Shown here piece after piece: positions 8,776 through 17,256 of a stretch of DNA of 64,000 nucleotides (position 1 is its first letter; the number at the start of each line of letters is the position of its first letter). Both the position numbers and the translations under genes were made by a program. The notes beneath the pieces were generated by a model, which was given only the letters and a program-made list of their open reading frames with translations, searched no databases and was not told where the DNA came from. Location of the stretch: assembly GCF_000488215.1 (NCBI RefSeq), contig NZ_KI530712.1, positions 562,881 through 626,880 of the forward strand, written 5' to 3'. This DNA is from Acinetobacter nectaris CIP 110549. Its GTDB lineage: Bacteria > Pseudomonadota > Gammaproteobacteria > Pseudomonadales > Moraxellaceae.

Positions 8776-9780
8776 TTATGTCATAGTGTGAATACAATCT
8801 TTAATCAATTTTGGCCCTGTATATATGAGGCCACTGTACAGTTGTACAAGGTTTGCACCTGCATTTTGTTTTGCTAGGGCTTGCTCACCTGATAAGATAC
8901 CACCAACACCAATCAAAGGAATTTGGTTTTTAAGTACAGCAGAAAAGCTTCTTAAACACGTTGTACTTTTTTCAAATACAGGTGCACCAGACAGACCACC
9001 TGCTTCATTACCTGAAGGCAAGTCAGTAACACCATCTCTAGACAAAGTAGTATTTGTTACAATGAGACCATCTACTTTATACTGCAACAACTGCTTGGCA
9101 ATAAATGCAATATCTTCAGTCGACAAGTCTGGAGCAACTTTTAGAACAAGTGGCACATAATGTTGGTTTTCTTCAGCAAGCTCAGCTTGACGGTTTTTTA
9201 ATGTTTCTAATAAATGAGTTAATGCCTCGCCATTTTGTAGGCTTCGCAAGTTTTTTGTATTTGGTGAAGAGATATTGACTGTTACATAAGAAGCATAGTT
9301 ATATACTTTTTCAAAACAATGAAGATAGTCATCTACAGCTTGTTCTACAGGCGTATCAGCATTTTTTCCAATATTAATACCTAGCACGCCTTTATATTTA
9401 GATGCTTTCACATTCTCAACAAGCTGATCTACACCATCATTATTAAACCCCATACGGTTAATAATGGCTTTTGCTTTTTGAATACGAAATAATCGTGGCT
9501 GCTCATTTCCTGCTTGTGGTCTTGGTGTGACTGTGCCAACTTCAATAAATCCAAAACCTAAAGCTGCCAATGCATCAATATGAGAACCATTTTTATCTAA
9601 TCCTGCCGCTAAACCAACAGGATTTGGAAACTCTATTCCCATACATGTTATTGGTTTTTCAATAAGTTTAGTATTAACCAAACCAACTGAATATGCTTTT
9701 TGCAACCAAGATAATGTAAGTTCATGTGCACGCTCTGGTGCTACGGAAAACAACAAAGGGCGAGCCAGTGAATACATCAT
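8776..9780 (-). CDS. pyrD: Dihydroorotate dehydrogenase (quinone), class 2
   Basis: Oxidises dihydroorotate to orotate in pyrimidine synthesis, passing electrons to the quinone pool. The 334 residues match class 2 enzymes: an N-terminal amphipathic helix ([19 protein letters not shown]) for membrane contact, the FMN barrel with [10 protein letters not shown], the catalytic-loop [19 protein letters not shown] and GGLSGAPV, and C-terminal GVGGILSG. Two ATGs start the frame; either is possible. First gene of the pyrD-cvpA-purF group, which puts a pyrimidine and a purine gene in one unit. Confidence 0.96.
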   Translation of the reverse strand: MMYSLARPLLFSVAPERAHELTLSWLQKAYSVGLVNTKLIEKPITCMGIEFPNPVGLAAGLDKNGSHIDALAALGFGFIEVGTVTPRPQAGNEQPRLFRIQKAKAIINRMGFNNDGVDQLVENVKASKYKGVLGINIGKNADTPVEQAVDDYLHCFEKVYNYASYVTVNISSPNTKNLRSLQNGEALTHLLETLKNRQAELAEENQHYVPLVLKVAPDLSTEDIAFIAKQLLQYKVDGLIVTNTTLSRDGVTDLPSGNEAGGLSGAPVFEKSTTCLRSFSAVLKNQIPLIGVGGILSGEQALAKQNAGANLVQLYSGLIYTGPKLIKDCIHTMT

Positions 9781-9849
9781 ATGCTATCAAATCTATTAGT
9801 TTTGAACGGCTCTATTATAGGCCATCTCATAATATAAATACCATGCCCT

Positions 9850-9896
9850 GCTATGTTTATTTTCATAAAAGTGAAATATCACGCTTTAAACATAGC
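9850..9896. repeat. Inverted repeat between sixA and pyrD
   Basis: GCTATGTTTA at 9850-9859 is exactly complementary to TAAACATAGC at 9887-9896, with 27 bases between. No T-run follows on the minus strand, so it is a weak terminator candidate or a structured pyrD leader. Confidence 0.4.
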
Positions 9897-9936
9897 AAAA
9901 ACATACTTCTACACATCTATATAAGTCTATTTCAGA

Positions 9937-10401
9937 CTAATCCTCAATATAAGGAATAAATGCATGCTGCAATGTACTCAAATCACGAGCAATTACAGTT
10001 TGTTGATAAACACGTGCTTCAGCAAGCTGAAAAGGATGAAAATTATTACCTGTGATTTTTTCATCAATAAATCCAATCACATTCATATGACAAACTACAA
10101 TAATATTTTCATATGGTAATTGAGATAACCACTCTACTGCTAAATTAGCATCATCATCAGGCTTAATCACATCGCAAATTTGAATAGGTACTTTTGGAAA
10201 AAGTTTTTCTAAATACGATAGTGTTTCTTGTGCACGCAATAATGGGCTCACCACAAAAATATCGGGCGTATTCACTATATTCTTTAAGAATTCGGCCGTC
10301 TTTTCTGCCTGTAAATGCCCTTTATTGGTTAAAGGACGCTGATAATCATTCCCTGCAACTGGTGGTTTTGCTTCACCATGTCGAACTAATGTTAGTTGCA
10401 T
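9937..10401 (-). CDS. sixA: SixA-type phosphohistidine phosphatase
   Basis: A histidine-phosphatase (phosphoglycerate-mutase fold) protein starting MQLTLVRHGEAKPP, with the phospho-accepting His in the RHGEA motif, LTNKGHLQAEKTA, SPLLRAQET and a second catalytic His in VVCHMNVIG. SixA in E. coli removes phosphate from the His of histidine-containing phosphotransfer domains (ArcB; also PtsO of the nitrogen PTS). Length about 154 is normal for SixA. I chose the ATG at 10401 because family members begin there; an in-frame ATG at 10413 (MDYNMQL) is possible. It lies directly after gpsA, probably co-transcribed. Confidence 0.88.
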   Translation of the reverse strand: MQLTLVRHGEAKPPVAGNDYQRPLTNKGHLQAEKTAEFLKNIVNTPDIFVVSPLLRAQETLSYLEKLFPKVPIQICDVIKPDDDANLAVEWLSQLPYENIIVVCHMNVIGFIDEKITGNNFHPFQLAEARVYQQTVIARDLSTLQHAFIPYIED

Positions 10402-10424
10402 ATTATAATCCATTTAAAATTGAG

Positions 10425-11504
10425 CTAAACATCTCGGTGAGGCAATACAAACTCTACATCACTACGATGACCATTTTTCATTAATGATAAAGCAATATTC
10501 AGTGGTGGAGCATGCTCAAAAATCACCTCATATAAAGCATTTGTAATTGGCATATATACATCCAATTCAATTGCACGCTTTCTTACTTGAATAATTGTAT
10601 TAATGCCTTCTGCCGTTTGGCCTAAGTCCTTAATAGCTTGTTCAAGCGTTTTACCTTGCCCTAAAGCAAAACCAATCTGATAGTTACGGCTCAAAGGGCT
10701 TGTACAAGTTGCGAATAAATCACCGACACCCGATAGACCGAGGAAAGTAAGTGGATTTGCACCAAGTTTTACAGCGAAACGACTCATTTCAGCCAAAGCT
10801 CGCGTTAAAATCATGCTACGAGTATTTTCACCAACTTTATGTGCTGCAGCCATTCCCATAGCAACTGCATAAATATTTTTTAATGCACCACCAAGTTCTA
10901 CACCATGCACATCATCACTTGCAAAGACTCTGAAAAGAGCACTATGTAAGGCTTTTTGCACTGCAAAACGTACACGTTCTGAATGACTTGCGACAACTGT
11001 ACCTGCAGGCATACCAGCAACAATTTCTTTCGCTAAATTAGGTCCAGACAATACTCCATAAGGTACTTGTGGTAATTCTTCTCGAATAATCTCACTCATA
11101 AACTTAAAAGAGTCAACTTCAATACCTTTCGTTAAAGAAATGACAGCTTGAGCAGTAATAAAGGGCTTAATTTTTTGAAGTACACTTCTAAAAGAGTGAC
11201 TCGGAATAGTGACTAAAATTAAGTCCTTATCTCTTACTGCCTGTTCTATATCTGATGATACCTTTAGATTTTTATCTAATTTAAAATCTGGCAAATAACG
11301 AGTATTTACATGTTTTTCATTAATTTCTTGAGCTGTCTTTGCATCTCTAATCCACAAAGTGGTATCGCACCCATTTCGCGCGGCAGTATTTGCGATTGCT
11401 GTCCCAAAACTCCCACCACCTAATACTGTTACACGTAAAGCAACAGTATTTTTATCTTCAGTAGGCATAGCATTCACAAAATCAGAAAAGTTAATCTCTG
11501 TCAT
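10425..11504 (-). CDS. gpsA: Glycerol-3-phosphate dehydrogenase [NAD(P)+]
   Basis: Reduces dihydroxyacetone phosphate to sn-glycerol-3-phosphate for phospholipid synthesis. The 359-residue protein has the dinucleotide fold VTVLGGGSFGTAIAN after a 25-residue leader not present in E. coli GpsA (339 residues), SLTKGIE, the catalytic-domain GPNLAKEI, the substrate region ELGGALKNIYAVAMG and GLSGVGDLFATC. The leader may mean a later start, but no better ATG precedes the Rossmann strand apart from Met14. The gene sits 11 bases downstream of the nitroreductase stop. Confidence 0.96.
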   Translation of the reverse strand: MTEINFSDFVNAMPTEDKNTVALRVTVLGGGSFGTAIANTAARNGCDTTLWIRDAKTAQEINEKHVNTRYLPDFKLDKNLKVSSDIEQAVRDKDLILVTIPSHSFRSVLQKIKPFITAQAVISLTKGIEVDSFKFMSEIIREELPQVPYGVLSGPNLAKEIVAGMPAGTVVASHSERVRFAVQKALHSALFRVFASDDVHGVELGGALKNIYAVAMGMAAAHKVGENTRSMILTRALAEMSRFAVKLGANPLTFLGLSGVGDLFATCTSPLSRNYQIGFALGQGKTLEQAIKDLGQTAEGINTIIQVRKRAIELDVYMPITNALYEVIFEHAPPLNIALSLMKNGHRSDVEFVLPHRDV

Positions 11505-11515
11505 TACATACTTCT

Positions 11516-12094
11516 CTATTCACTCAAATTCCATTTGGATACATACAATGTTGTATCAATTTCCGCACGTGGTGCAATTTTCTTATCTGTAGTTCCAATA
11601 TAAATAATTGCAGAGATTAAATCTCTTTCCTGCAAACCTAAAGCTTTTTTAAGTGTGCTCGACTCTACAACTGCACCAGTACGCCAAATTGTTGAGAAAC
11701 CCTGTGCTTGTAATGAGAGTAAAAAGTTTTGTACTGCTGCGCCAGTGCTTAGAATCTGTTCATAATGTGGCACTTTAGGATGATCAACCAGTTCCGTTAA
11801 AGCAAGTACTAGTGTCGGTGCACGAAAAGGATGGTTCTTAACACGCTCTACTTGAACAGGGTCAATTCCATCAAAATCGCCCATAGACTGCGATAATAGC
11901 TCGCCAAACTTTGTACGCTGCTCATCTTCAACAATTACAAAACGAGTTGGCTTTAAACGGTGATGATCTGGTGCAGCTAAAGCAGCCTGAAATGCTAACT
12001 CTAATTGCTGTGCATTTGGTGCAGGTGTAACAAGCTGCCCAATAGATTGACGGTCGTGAATATTGTCGTGTATTACTTCAATTGATGATGACAT
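11516..12094 (-). CDS. YdjA-type nitroreductase family protein
   Basis: A 192-residue FMN-dependent nitroreductase-fold protein. The FMN-binding start is HDRQSIGQLVTPAP (around 14-27), followed by LAAPDHHRLKPTRFVIV and the central GAAVQNFLLSLQAQGFSTIWRTG helix region typical of the short YdjA/TdsD subgroup. Such proteins form dimers and use NAD(P)H; the natural substrate is unknown. It is the first gene of a probable unit with gpsA and sixA. Confidence 0.88.
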   Translation of the reverse strand: MSSSIEVIHDNIHDRQSIGQLVTPAPNAQQLELAFQAALAAPDHHRLKPTRFVIVEDEQRTKFGELLSQSMGDFDGIDPVQVERVKNHPFRAPTLVLALTELVDHPKVPHYEQILSTGAAVQNFLLSLQAQGFSTIWRTGAVVESSTLKKALGLQERDLISAIIYIGTTDKKIAPRAEIDTTLYVSKWNLSE

Positions 12095-12210
12095 AATAAT
12101 GAATCTTGGAAAATTTAGTTGATTATTTTAGAGTAGCACACTCTTAAAAACATACTCCACTCTCATTCGCAAGAAAAAACATATTAATATAAATTATTGT
12201 ATTTAAAATA

Positions 12211-12238
12211 AAAAGCTCAGAAAATTCTGAGCTTTTTT
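12211..12238 (-). terminator. Terminator after the DEAD-box helicase gene
   Basis: AAAAGCTCAG, a 6-base loop region and CTGAGCTTTTTT form a stable hairpin with A/T tails, lying directly after the minus-strand helicase stop at 12243. Confidence 0.85.
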
Positions 12239-12242
12239 AATA

Positions 12243-13394
12243 TTAGCAATAGCCTTCTAGGCGCGTTAACGGTAGTTTTTGACCAATTGCTTTTTCAATA
12301 TCGGATAAATAAAACGCATCTTCTTCAGAAAGGAAGCTAATACTTACACCAGTTGTTCCTGCACGACCAGTACGCCCAATACGATGTACATAATCATCTG
12401 AATGTTCAGGTAAAGTATAATTTACAACATGTGATACACCATCTACATGAATACCACGACCAGCAACATCAGTCGCAATCATAATATTATGTTGTCCATT
12501 TTTAAATTGGTCTAACATTTTAAGGCGTTTGTCTTGTGCTATTTCACCAGACAGCATCACAACCTTATATTTATCTTTTTTGAGTTGATCATACACTGTT
12601 CTTACTTGATCTCTTCTATTTGCAAAAATAACCACTTTCCCAATTGGTTCATTTTTCAAAATATCTTGTAACAACTTGTATTTGTCTTCAATTGCAACAA
12701 CATACATTCGTTGCTCTACATCTGCATTTGTTTTCTTTTCAGGTTCAATTTCAACAGTTACAGGCTCAAACAACCATTGTCTTGCTAAATTCAGCACATC
12801 ATAACTAAATGTTGCTGAGAACATAAGCGTTTGTCTTTGTTCCTTACGCGGTGAAAAACGTACAATTTTTTTCACACTTGGAATGAAGCCCATGTCTAAT
12901 AATCTATCAGCTTCATCAATGACTAGAAACTCAACCTGATCTAACCAAATTTCTTTTTGCTCTGCAAAATCAATCAATCTACCCGGTGTCGCAACTAAAA
13001 TATCAATTGGATTTGCATCTAACTGCTTACGTTGTTTATCAAAATCTACACCGCCTAGCAGTGTCATGACATTTAAGCCACTAAACTTAACCAAGTCTTT
13101 GGCATCTTGTTCAATTTGTAAGGCAAGCTCTCTCGTTGGCGCTAAAATTAGTGCACGAGGCTCACCTCGATATCTTTTTTCTGTAATTGGATTATTTAAT
13201 AAATCATTAATAATACTAATTAAAAATGCTGCAGTTTTCCCTGTTCCTGTTTGTGCTCGACCAATGGCATCATGACCTGCTAGTGTAAACTTTAAAACCT
13301 TTTCCTGAATGGGTGTCATAGATTTAAAACCAAGCGCATGAATCGCTTGTTGTAACTGTGGGTGTAAATTTAAGGTTTCAAAACCAGATGACAT
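12243..13394 (-). CDS. rhlB: DEAD-box RNA helicase, RhlB/RhlE-like
   Basis: A 383-residue ATP-dependent RNA helicase. In order: Q motif region (FETLNLHPQLQQAI.. GFKSMTPIQ), motif I AQTGTGKT, Ia PTRELALQ, Ib TPGRL, II DEAD (in VIDEADRLLDMGF), III SAT, then domain 2 with IATDVAGRGIHVDGV and VI HRIGRTGRAG. The protein ends only 25 residues after the core, so it lacks the long basic tails of DeaD, SrmB or E. coli RhlE; this favours RhlB (RNA degradosome helicase), as Acinetobacter homologues are usually named. The rhlB/rhlE choice is an inference. Monocistronic with its own terminator. Confidence 0.88.
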   Translation of the reverse strand: MSSGFETLNLHPQLQQAIHALGFKSMTPIQEKVLKFTLAGHDAIGRAQTGTGKTAAFLISIINDLLNNPITEKRYRGEPRALILAPTRELALQIEQDAKDLVKFSGLNVMTLLGGVDFDKQRKQLDANPIDILVATPGRLIDFAEQKEIWLDQVEFLVIDEADRLLDMGFIPSVKKIVRFSPRKEQRQTLMFSATFSYDVLNLARQWLFEPVTVEIEPEKKTNADVEQRMYVVAIEDKYKLLQDILKNEPIGKVVIFANRRDQVRTVYDQLKKDKYKVVMLSGEIAQDKRLKMLDQFKNGQHNIMIATDVAGRGIHVDGVSHVVNYTLPEHSDDYVHRIGRTGRAGTTGVSISFLSEEDAFYLSDIEKAIGQKLPLTRLEGYC

Positions 13395-13440
13395 TATGCA
13401 TTAATCCCTAAGTCGGCAAAAAACAGAGCCTTATTATAAC

Positions 13441-13472
13441 AAAAACGCCCCAATTAGATAACAATTGGGGCG
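13441..13472 (-). terminator. Cold-shock gene terminator
   Basis: CGCCCCAATT at 13446-13455 pairs with AATTGGGGCG at 13463-13472, loop of 7; on the minus strand the stem is followed by TTTTTGTT. It ends the cold-shock protein transcript. Confidence 0.85.
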
Positions 13473-13499
13473 CTATATTTAGCTATTCGCCAAATATAA

Positions 13500-13712
13500 T
13501 TAGTCTAAAGGTTGAACTTCTTCAGCCTGAAAACCTTTTTGACCTTGAACAACGCTGAATTCAACACGTTGGCCGTCACGTAAAGAACGGTGGCCATCGC
13601 CTTGAATAGCACGGAAGTGAACAAATACATCATCACCACCTGTACGTTGAATAAAACCAAAACCTTTTGTGTCATTAAACCACTTAACTACGCCTTGTTC
13701 ACGTACTGTCAT
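13500..13712 (-). CDS. Cold-shock protein, CspA family
   Basis: A 70-residue single cold-shock domain. RNP1 (KGFGFIQ) and RNP2 (DVFVHFRAI) are both present, and [15 protein letters not shown] at the start is classical. Such proteins bind single-stranded RNA/DNA and melt RNA structure, often induced by cold or at low growth rate; which of the several paralogues this is cannot be told. A GAGGA ribosome-binding site lies about 8 bases before the ATG. The 350-base upstream gap could carry a long regulatory 5' leader as in E. coli cspA. Confidence 0.95.
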   Translation of the reverse strand: MTVREQGVVKWFNDTKGFGFIQRTGGDDVFVHFRAIQGDGHRSLRDGQRVEFSVVQGQKGFQAEEVQPLD

Positions 13713-14064
13713 AAGTCAATCCTCAGTTATATTGAAAAAAGGACCACCCGGTGTTGCGAACAGCAGAGTAAACAAAACAAGGTTTAAAAAAATTTATAAT
13801 TTCTAAGCTTGTAATCATTCTGTAAAACTATCAACAAAATCCCGGTTACATCCAAAATTGTATTAGGTTCCTAAATACGAGTTCGTACCACAGCCCCTAA
13901 ATACTTTTTCGAGAGTAACACGCTTCTACTTTAATTGGTACATTATTTTCAATAAATATTAAAATATCTAACAACATATTGATATCCATTTATTTTTAGT
14001 CTTTTGTAATTTTATCTTTTTTGATAGTATAGATTTGAACTTATTAACATTCATATTGTGTTAT
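13713..14064. other. Intergenic region between csp and the TusA-like gene
   Basis: No open frame of interest. It must contain divergent promoters. It holds a 9-base direct repeat CCTAAATAC at 13870-13878 and 13896-13904 with the near-palindrome ACGAGTTCGT between, within the possible csp leader. Otherwise I see nothing recognisable. Confidence 0.5.
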
Positions 14065-14307
14065 ATGAATCAGACTCAATCTTCTATTTTTACTGTAGAT
14101 GCAATGGGCAAACCATGCCCCATGCCACTACTTATGCTTAAACGTGCTCTGAAAAGCACTTCTCCTCAGCAAACGATTTGTGTTCGAGCATCAGATCCTC
14201 ATAGCGAAATTGATATTTTAAGATATTGTGAAATACATCATCTTACATGTCATGTCACACAGCCATCTGAAAATGAATATTGCTATATGGTCGAGAAAAA
14301 TGCATAG
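14065..14307 (+). CDS. TusA-like sulfurtransferase
   Basis: A protein of about 80 residues of the TusA/SirA/YedF family. The signature is VDAMGKPCPMPLLMLKRAL with the sulfur-carrying Cys in Cys-Pro-x-Pro, then VRASDPHSEIDILRYCE and a beta strand. TusA passes persulfide sulfur from IscS to TusBCD for tRNA 2-thiouridine and to other acceptors. I place the start at 14065 (MNQTQSSIF) because the ten codons before it (MNLLTFILCY) are not family-like. Located 125 bases before rpoH. Whether this is the true TusA or a paralogue is open. Confidence 0.87.
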   Translation: MNQTQSSIFTVDAMGKPCPMPLLMLKRALKSTSPQQTICVRASDPHSEIDILRYCEIHHLTCHVTQPSENEYCYMVEKNA

Positions 14308-14432
14308 TTTGGTTTTATTTTAAACATGAATGTATATTTTTTTACATTTTTCTACCCTTTTCGTCTTAATTCTATAAAGAAAGCGCTTTATCATTATTAA
14401 TATTGGTACGACTATCCTAATAAGGAGCATTC

Positions 14433-15305
14433 ATGACTGACAGCAGCAATCAACTGATGCCCCTGTCATTGTCTGCACCAGGCGTAAATCTGGGTGCATA
14501 CATAAGTACTGTCAATCAAATTCCTATACTCTCTGCCGACCAAGAAAAAGAGTTAGCAGATCGTTATTTTTACGACCAAGATTTAGATGCTGCAAAAATG
14601 CTTGTGATGTCTCATCTACGTTTTGTCGTACACATTGCACGTACATATGCAGGCTATGGCTTACCTCAAGGAGACCTTATTCAAGAAGGAAACCTTGGGC
14701 TTATGAAAGCAGTAAAACGTTTCGACCCAAACATGGGAGTTCGTTTAGTATCTTTTGCAGTGCATTGGATTAAAGCTGAAATACACGAGTATGTAATACG
14801 CAATTGGCGTATTGTTAAAATTGCAACAACCAAAGCGCAGCGAAAATTATTTTTTAACTTACGTAGTCTAAAAAAATCAAGTAAAAAGCTCACGCTAGAA
14901 GAAGCACAGTCTATTGCAAAAGACCTCAATGTAACGCCTGAGCAAGTTTTAGAAATGGAAGGTCGTCTCACGGCATATGATGCTGCATTTGAAACTCAAA
15001 ATGATGATGACGACGACAGTTCAGCTCAATCTTACTCTCCCTCATTATATTTAGAAGATAATCGTTACGATCCTGCTCGTTTAGTTGAAAATGAGGACTG
15101 GGAAGAACAAAGCACTTCAGCACTTCATAGTGCTATGGGGCAACTAGATGACCGCTCTAGAAATATTTTACAACGACGTTGGTTAGATGATGATAAATCG
15201 ACGTTACACGAACTTGCATCTGAGTATAATGTCTCGGCTGAACGTATTCGCCAACTTGAAAAAAATGCAATGGAAAAAATTAAAGTTGCTATGTCTTCAA
15301 ACTAA
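14433..15305 (+). CDS. rpoH: RNA polymerase sigma factor RpoH (sigma32)
   Basis: The heat-shock sigma factor, directing RNA polymerase to chaperone and protease promoters. 290 residues is the usual length (E. coli 284). Region 2 is clear ([27 protein letters not shown], then [11 protein letters not shown] and [15 protein letters not shown]), followed by the RpoH box QRKLFFNLR that is specific to sigma32, and region 4 with the helix-turn-helix [20 protein letters not shown]. An acidic stretch (NDDDDDSS) sits near residue 190. An AAGGAG ribosome-binding site lies about 8 bases before the ATG, and rpoH ends in its own hairpin. Confidence 0.97.
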   Translation: MTDSSNQLMPLSLSAPGVNLGAYISTVNQIPILSADQEKELADRYFYDQDLDAAKMLVMSHLRFVVHIARTYAGYGLPQGDLIQEGNLGLMKAVKRFDPNMGVRLVSFAVHWIKAEIHEYVIRNWRIVKIATTKAQRKLFFNLRSLKKSSKKLTLEEAQSIAKDLNVTPEQVLEMEGRLTAYDAAFETQNDDDDDSSAQSYSPSLYLEDNRYDPARLVENEDWEEQSTSALHSAMGQLDDRSRNILQRRWLDDDKSTLHELASEYNVSAERIRQLEKNAMEKIKVAMSSN

Positions 15306-15318
15306 TTTCTCTATATTT

Positions 15319-15345
15319 AGACTATCTTTTTGATAGTCTTTTTTA
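15319..15345 (+). terminator. rpoH terminator
   Basis: AGACTATC, a TTTTT loop and GATAGTCT followed by TTTTTT, 14 bases after the rpoH stop. Confidence 0.85.
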
Positions 15346-15407
15346 TGCCCAAGATATGTCTAAACTAGGCTATAATCATTCATTATGAATATGAAAGGAT
15401 GACTATA

Positions 15408-15773
15408 ATGTGGTTAGCAATTGCCGCAATAAATTTAGCACTTGCAGTCATACTTGGTGCATTTGGTGCACATGGCTTAAAAGCACGAGCAACTGCTGAG
15501 CAACTCACATGGTGGCATACCTCTACAGAATACTTTTTTTACCATGCAATAGGCCTACTTGCTTTAGGTATTTTAGTTAAAGCCGTTCCAATATTTCCTA
15601 TAAAAACAAGTTTCATACTCCTTCAAATTGGCATTGTCTTTTTTTGTGGGTCTCTTTATATAATGAGCTTTGGTTTTCCACGTATATTAGGTGCAATTAC
15701 GCCAATTGGGGGATTATTTATGATTGCAGGTTGGCTTTTATTGGCATGGAATGCAATTAAATTTAAAGGATAA
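15408..15773 (+). CDS. DUF423 (YgdD-like) membrane protein
   Basis: A 121-residue inner-membrane protein with four predicted helices. The family signature is at the start (AVILGAFGAHGLK) and in the middle (WWHTSTEYFFYHAIGLLALG), with GAITPIGGLFMIAGWLLLAW at the end. Function unknown. The start is set at 15408 because AAAGGA (15394-15399) stands 8 bases before that ATG; the ATG at 15399 overlaps this site and would lack a ribosome-binding site. thiS follows after 5 bases, so the three genes DUF423-thiS-thiG likely form one transcript. Confidence 0.9.
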   Translation: MWLAIAAINLALAVILGAFGAHGLKARATAEQLTWWHTSTEYFFYHAIGLLALGILVKAVPIFPIKTSFILLQIGIVFFCGSLYIMSFGFPRILGAITPIGGLFMIAGWLLLAWNAIKFKG

Positions 15774-15778
15774 ATAAC

Positions 15779-15979
15779 ATGAAAGAAATTTTTTTAAATG
15801 GTGAATTGACTGAAATTTCATGTAAAACTCTGAAGGACTTAGTTCATACACTAAACTTAGAAAATAAACGCTTCGCTATAGAAGTAAATGAACAGATCAT
15901 TCCCAAATCTAAACTAGAATGCTTTACAATTCATGCTCAAGATAAAATTGAGATCATTCAAGCAGTTGGTGGTGGTTAA
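15779..15979 (+). CDS. thiS: Sulfur carrier protein ThiS
   Basis: A 66-residue ubiquitin-like protein ending in Gly-Gly(-Gly): the C-terminal ...QAVGGG tail is adenylated by ThiF and converted to a thiocarboxylate that gives the sulfur of the thiazole ring of thiamine. The beta-grasp pattern ([35 protein letters not shown]) is complete. 14 bases separate it from thiG, its partner. Confidence 0.95.
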   Translation: MKEIFLNGELTEISCKTLKDLVHTLNLENKRFAIEVNEQIIPKSKLECFTIHAQDKIEIIQAVGGG

Positions 15980-15993
15980 CTAAAGGTCTATTC

Positions 15994-16791
15994 ATGCAAA
16001 ATCCATTTCAAGATACATCCCTTCAAATCGGCTCTCGTACTTTTAACTCTCGTCTTTTGGTTGGTACAGGTAAATATAAAGATCTTCAAGAAACTAACTT
16101 AGCTATTCAAGCAAGTGGTGCTGAAATTGTGACTGTCGCAATACGTCGAGTGAATATTGGACAAGATCCGAATCAGCCCAACTTACTTTCTGTTATTCCT
16201 CCTGAAAAATACACAATCCTTCCCAATACAGCAGGCTGCTTCGATGCTGAAACAGCAATCCGCACCTGTATGCTCGCACGTGAGCTTTTAGATGGTCATA
16301 ATCTTATAAAGCTTGAAGTGCTCGGTGATGAGAAAACACTTTATCCAAATATTACGCATACTCTAAAAGCAGCACAAACTCTTATTGATGATGGCTTTGA
16401 AGTCATGGTATATACATCTGATGACCCTATTGTCGCTCAAGAGCTTGAAAGTATGGGATGTGTTGCAATTATGCCTCTTGGTAGTTTAATTGGCTCAGGC
16501 TTAGGAATTTTAAATCCGCATACAATTTCCATTATTAAAGAAAATACAAAAGTTCCAGTACTCGTTGATGCTGGCGTAGGTACAGCAAGTGATGCTGCAA
16601 TTGCAATGGAATTAGGTTGCGATGGTGTTCTTATGAATACAGCAATTGCTCAAGCACAACATCCAATTTTAATGGCATCTGCTATGAAAAAAGCTGTTGA
16701 GGCAGGTCGTGAAGCTTATTTAGCAGGTCGTATGGCAAGAAAACGTATGGCAAATGCCAGCTCACCTGAAACAGGTTACTTCTTTAAATAA
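15994..16791 (+). CDS. thiG: Thiazole synthase ThiG
   Basis: Builds the thiazole phosphate moiety of thiamine from 1-deoxyxylulose-5-phosphate, ThiS-thiocarboxylate and dehydroglycine. 265 residues, a TIM-barrel. Visible are [19 protein letters not shown], the Schiff-base lysine region [16 protein letters not shown], and the phosphate-binding [22 protein letters not shown] followed by GVLMNTAIA. Co-transcribed with thiS. No TPP riboswitch was seen upstream of this group. Confidence 0.97.
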   Translation: MQNPFQDTSLQIGSRTFNSRLLVGTGKYKDLQETNLAIQASGAEIVTVAIRRVNIGQDPNQPNLLSVIPPEKYTILPNTAGCFDAETAIRTCMLARELLDGHNLIKLEVLGDEKTLYPNITHTLKAAQTLIDDGFEVMVYTSDDPIVAQELESMGCVAIMPLGSLIGSGLGILNPHTISIIKENTKVPVLVDAGVGTASDAAIAMELGCDGVLMNTAIAQAQHPILMASAMKKAVEAGREAYLAGRMARKRMANASSPETGYFFK

Positions 16792-16802
16792 AGCTTAATA
16801 TG

Positions 16803-16832
16803 AAAAAGAGAGTTTAGAAACTCTCTTTTTTT
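16803..16832. terminator. Bidirectional terminator between thiG and the cytochrome-like gene
   Basis: AAAAAGAGAGTTT (16803-16815) and AAACTCTCTTTTT (16818-16830) form a hairpin with a 2-3 base loop; T-tracts on both strands serve the convergent genes. It overlaps the stop codon of the minus-strand gene. Confidence 0.8.
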
Positions 16833-17248
16833 ATCTTTTTACGCTTACGCCCAAGAAAGATATGAACAGGCAGAATAATAATAACAAGTATACCAATCCA
16901 TATATGTACCATTTTGGCAGTTGCCATCCATGCTTCACCGCTGTAGTACAGTGCTACACCACTAAACGCCAGTAATAACATTGTCACAAGCATTGGAATA
17001 CCAGATTTGATATTTCGTTTTACTTCCAAGGAAAGCTGTATATGTATAGGAATAAGCGTACCTATAAGAATAAGCATTAAGCTTGCACAAATTCCATGTA
17101 ATTTTAATGTATATGTTGTCCATACAGATGGATCATACATTTTCCAGTCTTGTGTATAAGCAAAATATAACCCTGTAATGCTTAATATTGTCCATACTAC
17201 ATATAAAGATGTTTGTTGAATTTTTGGAAGTCGAATAGAAACTTTCAC
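16814..17248 (-). CDS. Four-helix membrane protein with paired histidines, cytochrome b-like
   Basis: A 144-residue protein with four hydrophobic segments (about 14-31, 48-69, 84-102, 110-131) and a basic tail. Each half holds two histidines at helix positions: His51 and His69, His115 and His129. That arrangement is what a small two-haem cytochrome b (b561-like or DUF4405-like) would need, so I infer haem binding, unproven. It is the last gene of a three-gene minus-strand unit with apbE and an FMN-binding protein; a likely job is to pass electrons across the inner membrane to the flavoprotein. An alternative is a structural membrane protein without haem. Confidence 0.75.
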   Translation of the reverse strand: MKVSIRLPKIQQTSLYVVWTILSITGLYFAYTQDWKMYDPSVWTTYTLKLHGICASLMLILIGTLIPIHIQLSLEVKRNIKSGIPMLVTMLLLAFSGVALYYSGEAWMATAKMVHIWIGILVIIILPVHIFLGRKRKKIKKESF

Positions 17249-17256
17249 AAGAGATC

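Noticed and set aside
15306-15778. TPP riboswitch before thiS-thiG
   Set aside because: The gap before the group is short, holds the rpoH terminator, and shows no THI-box; thiS follows DUF423 by 5 bases.
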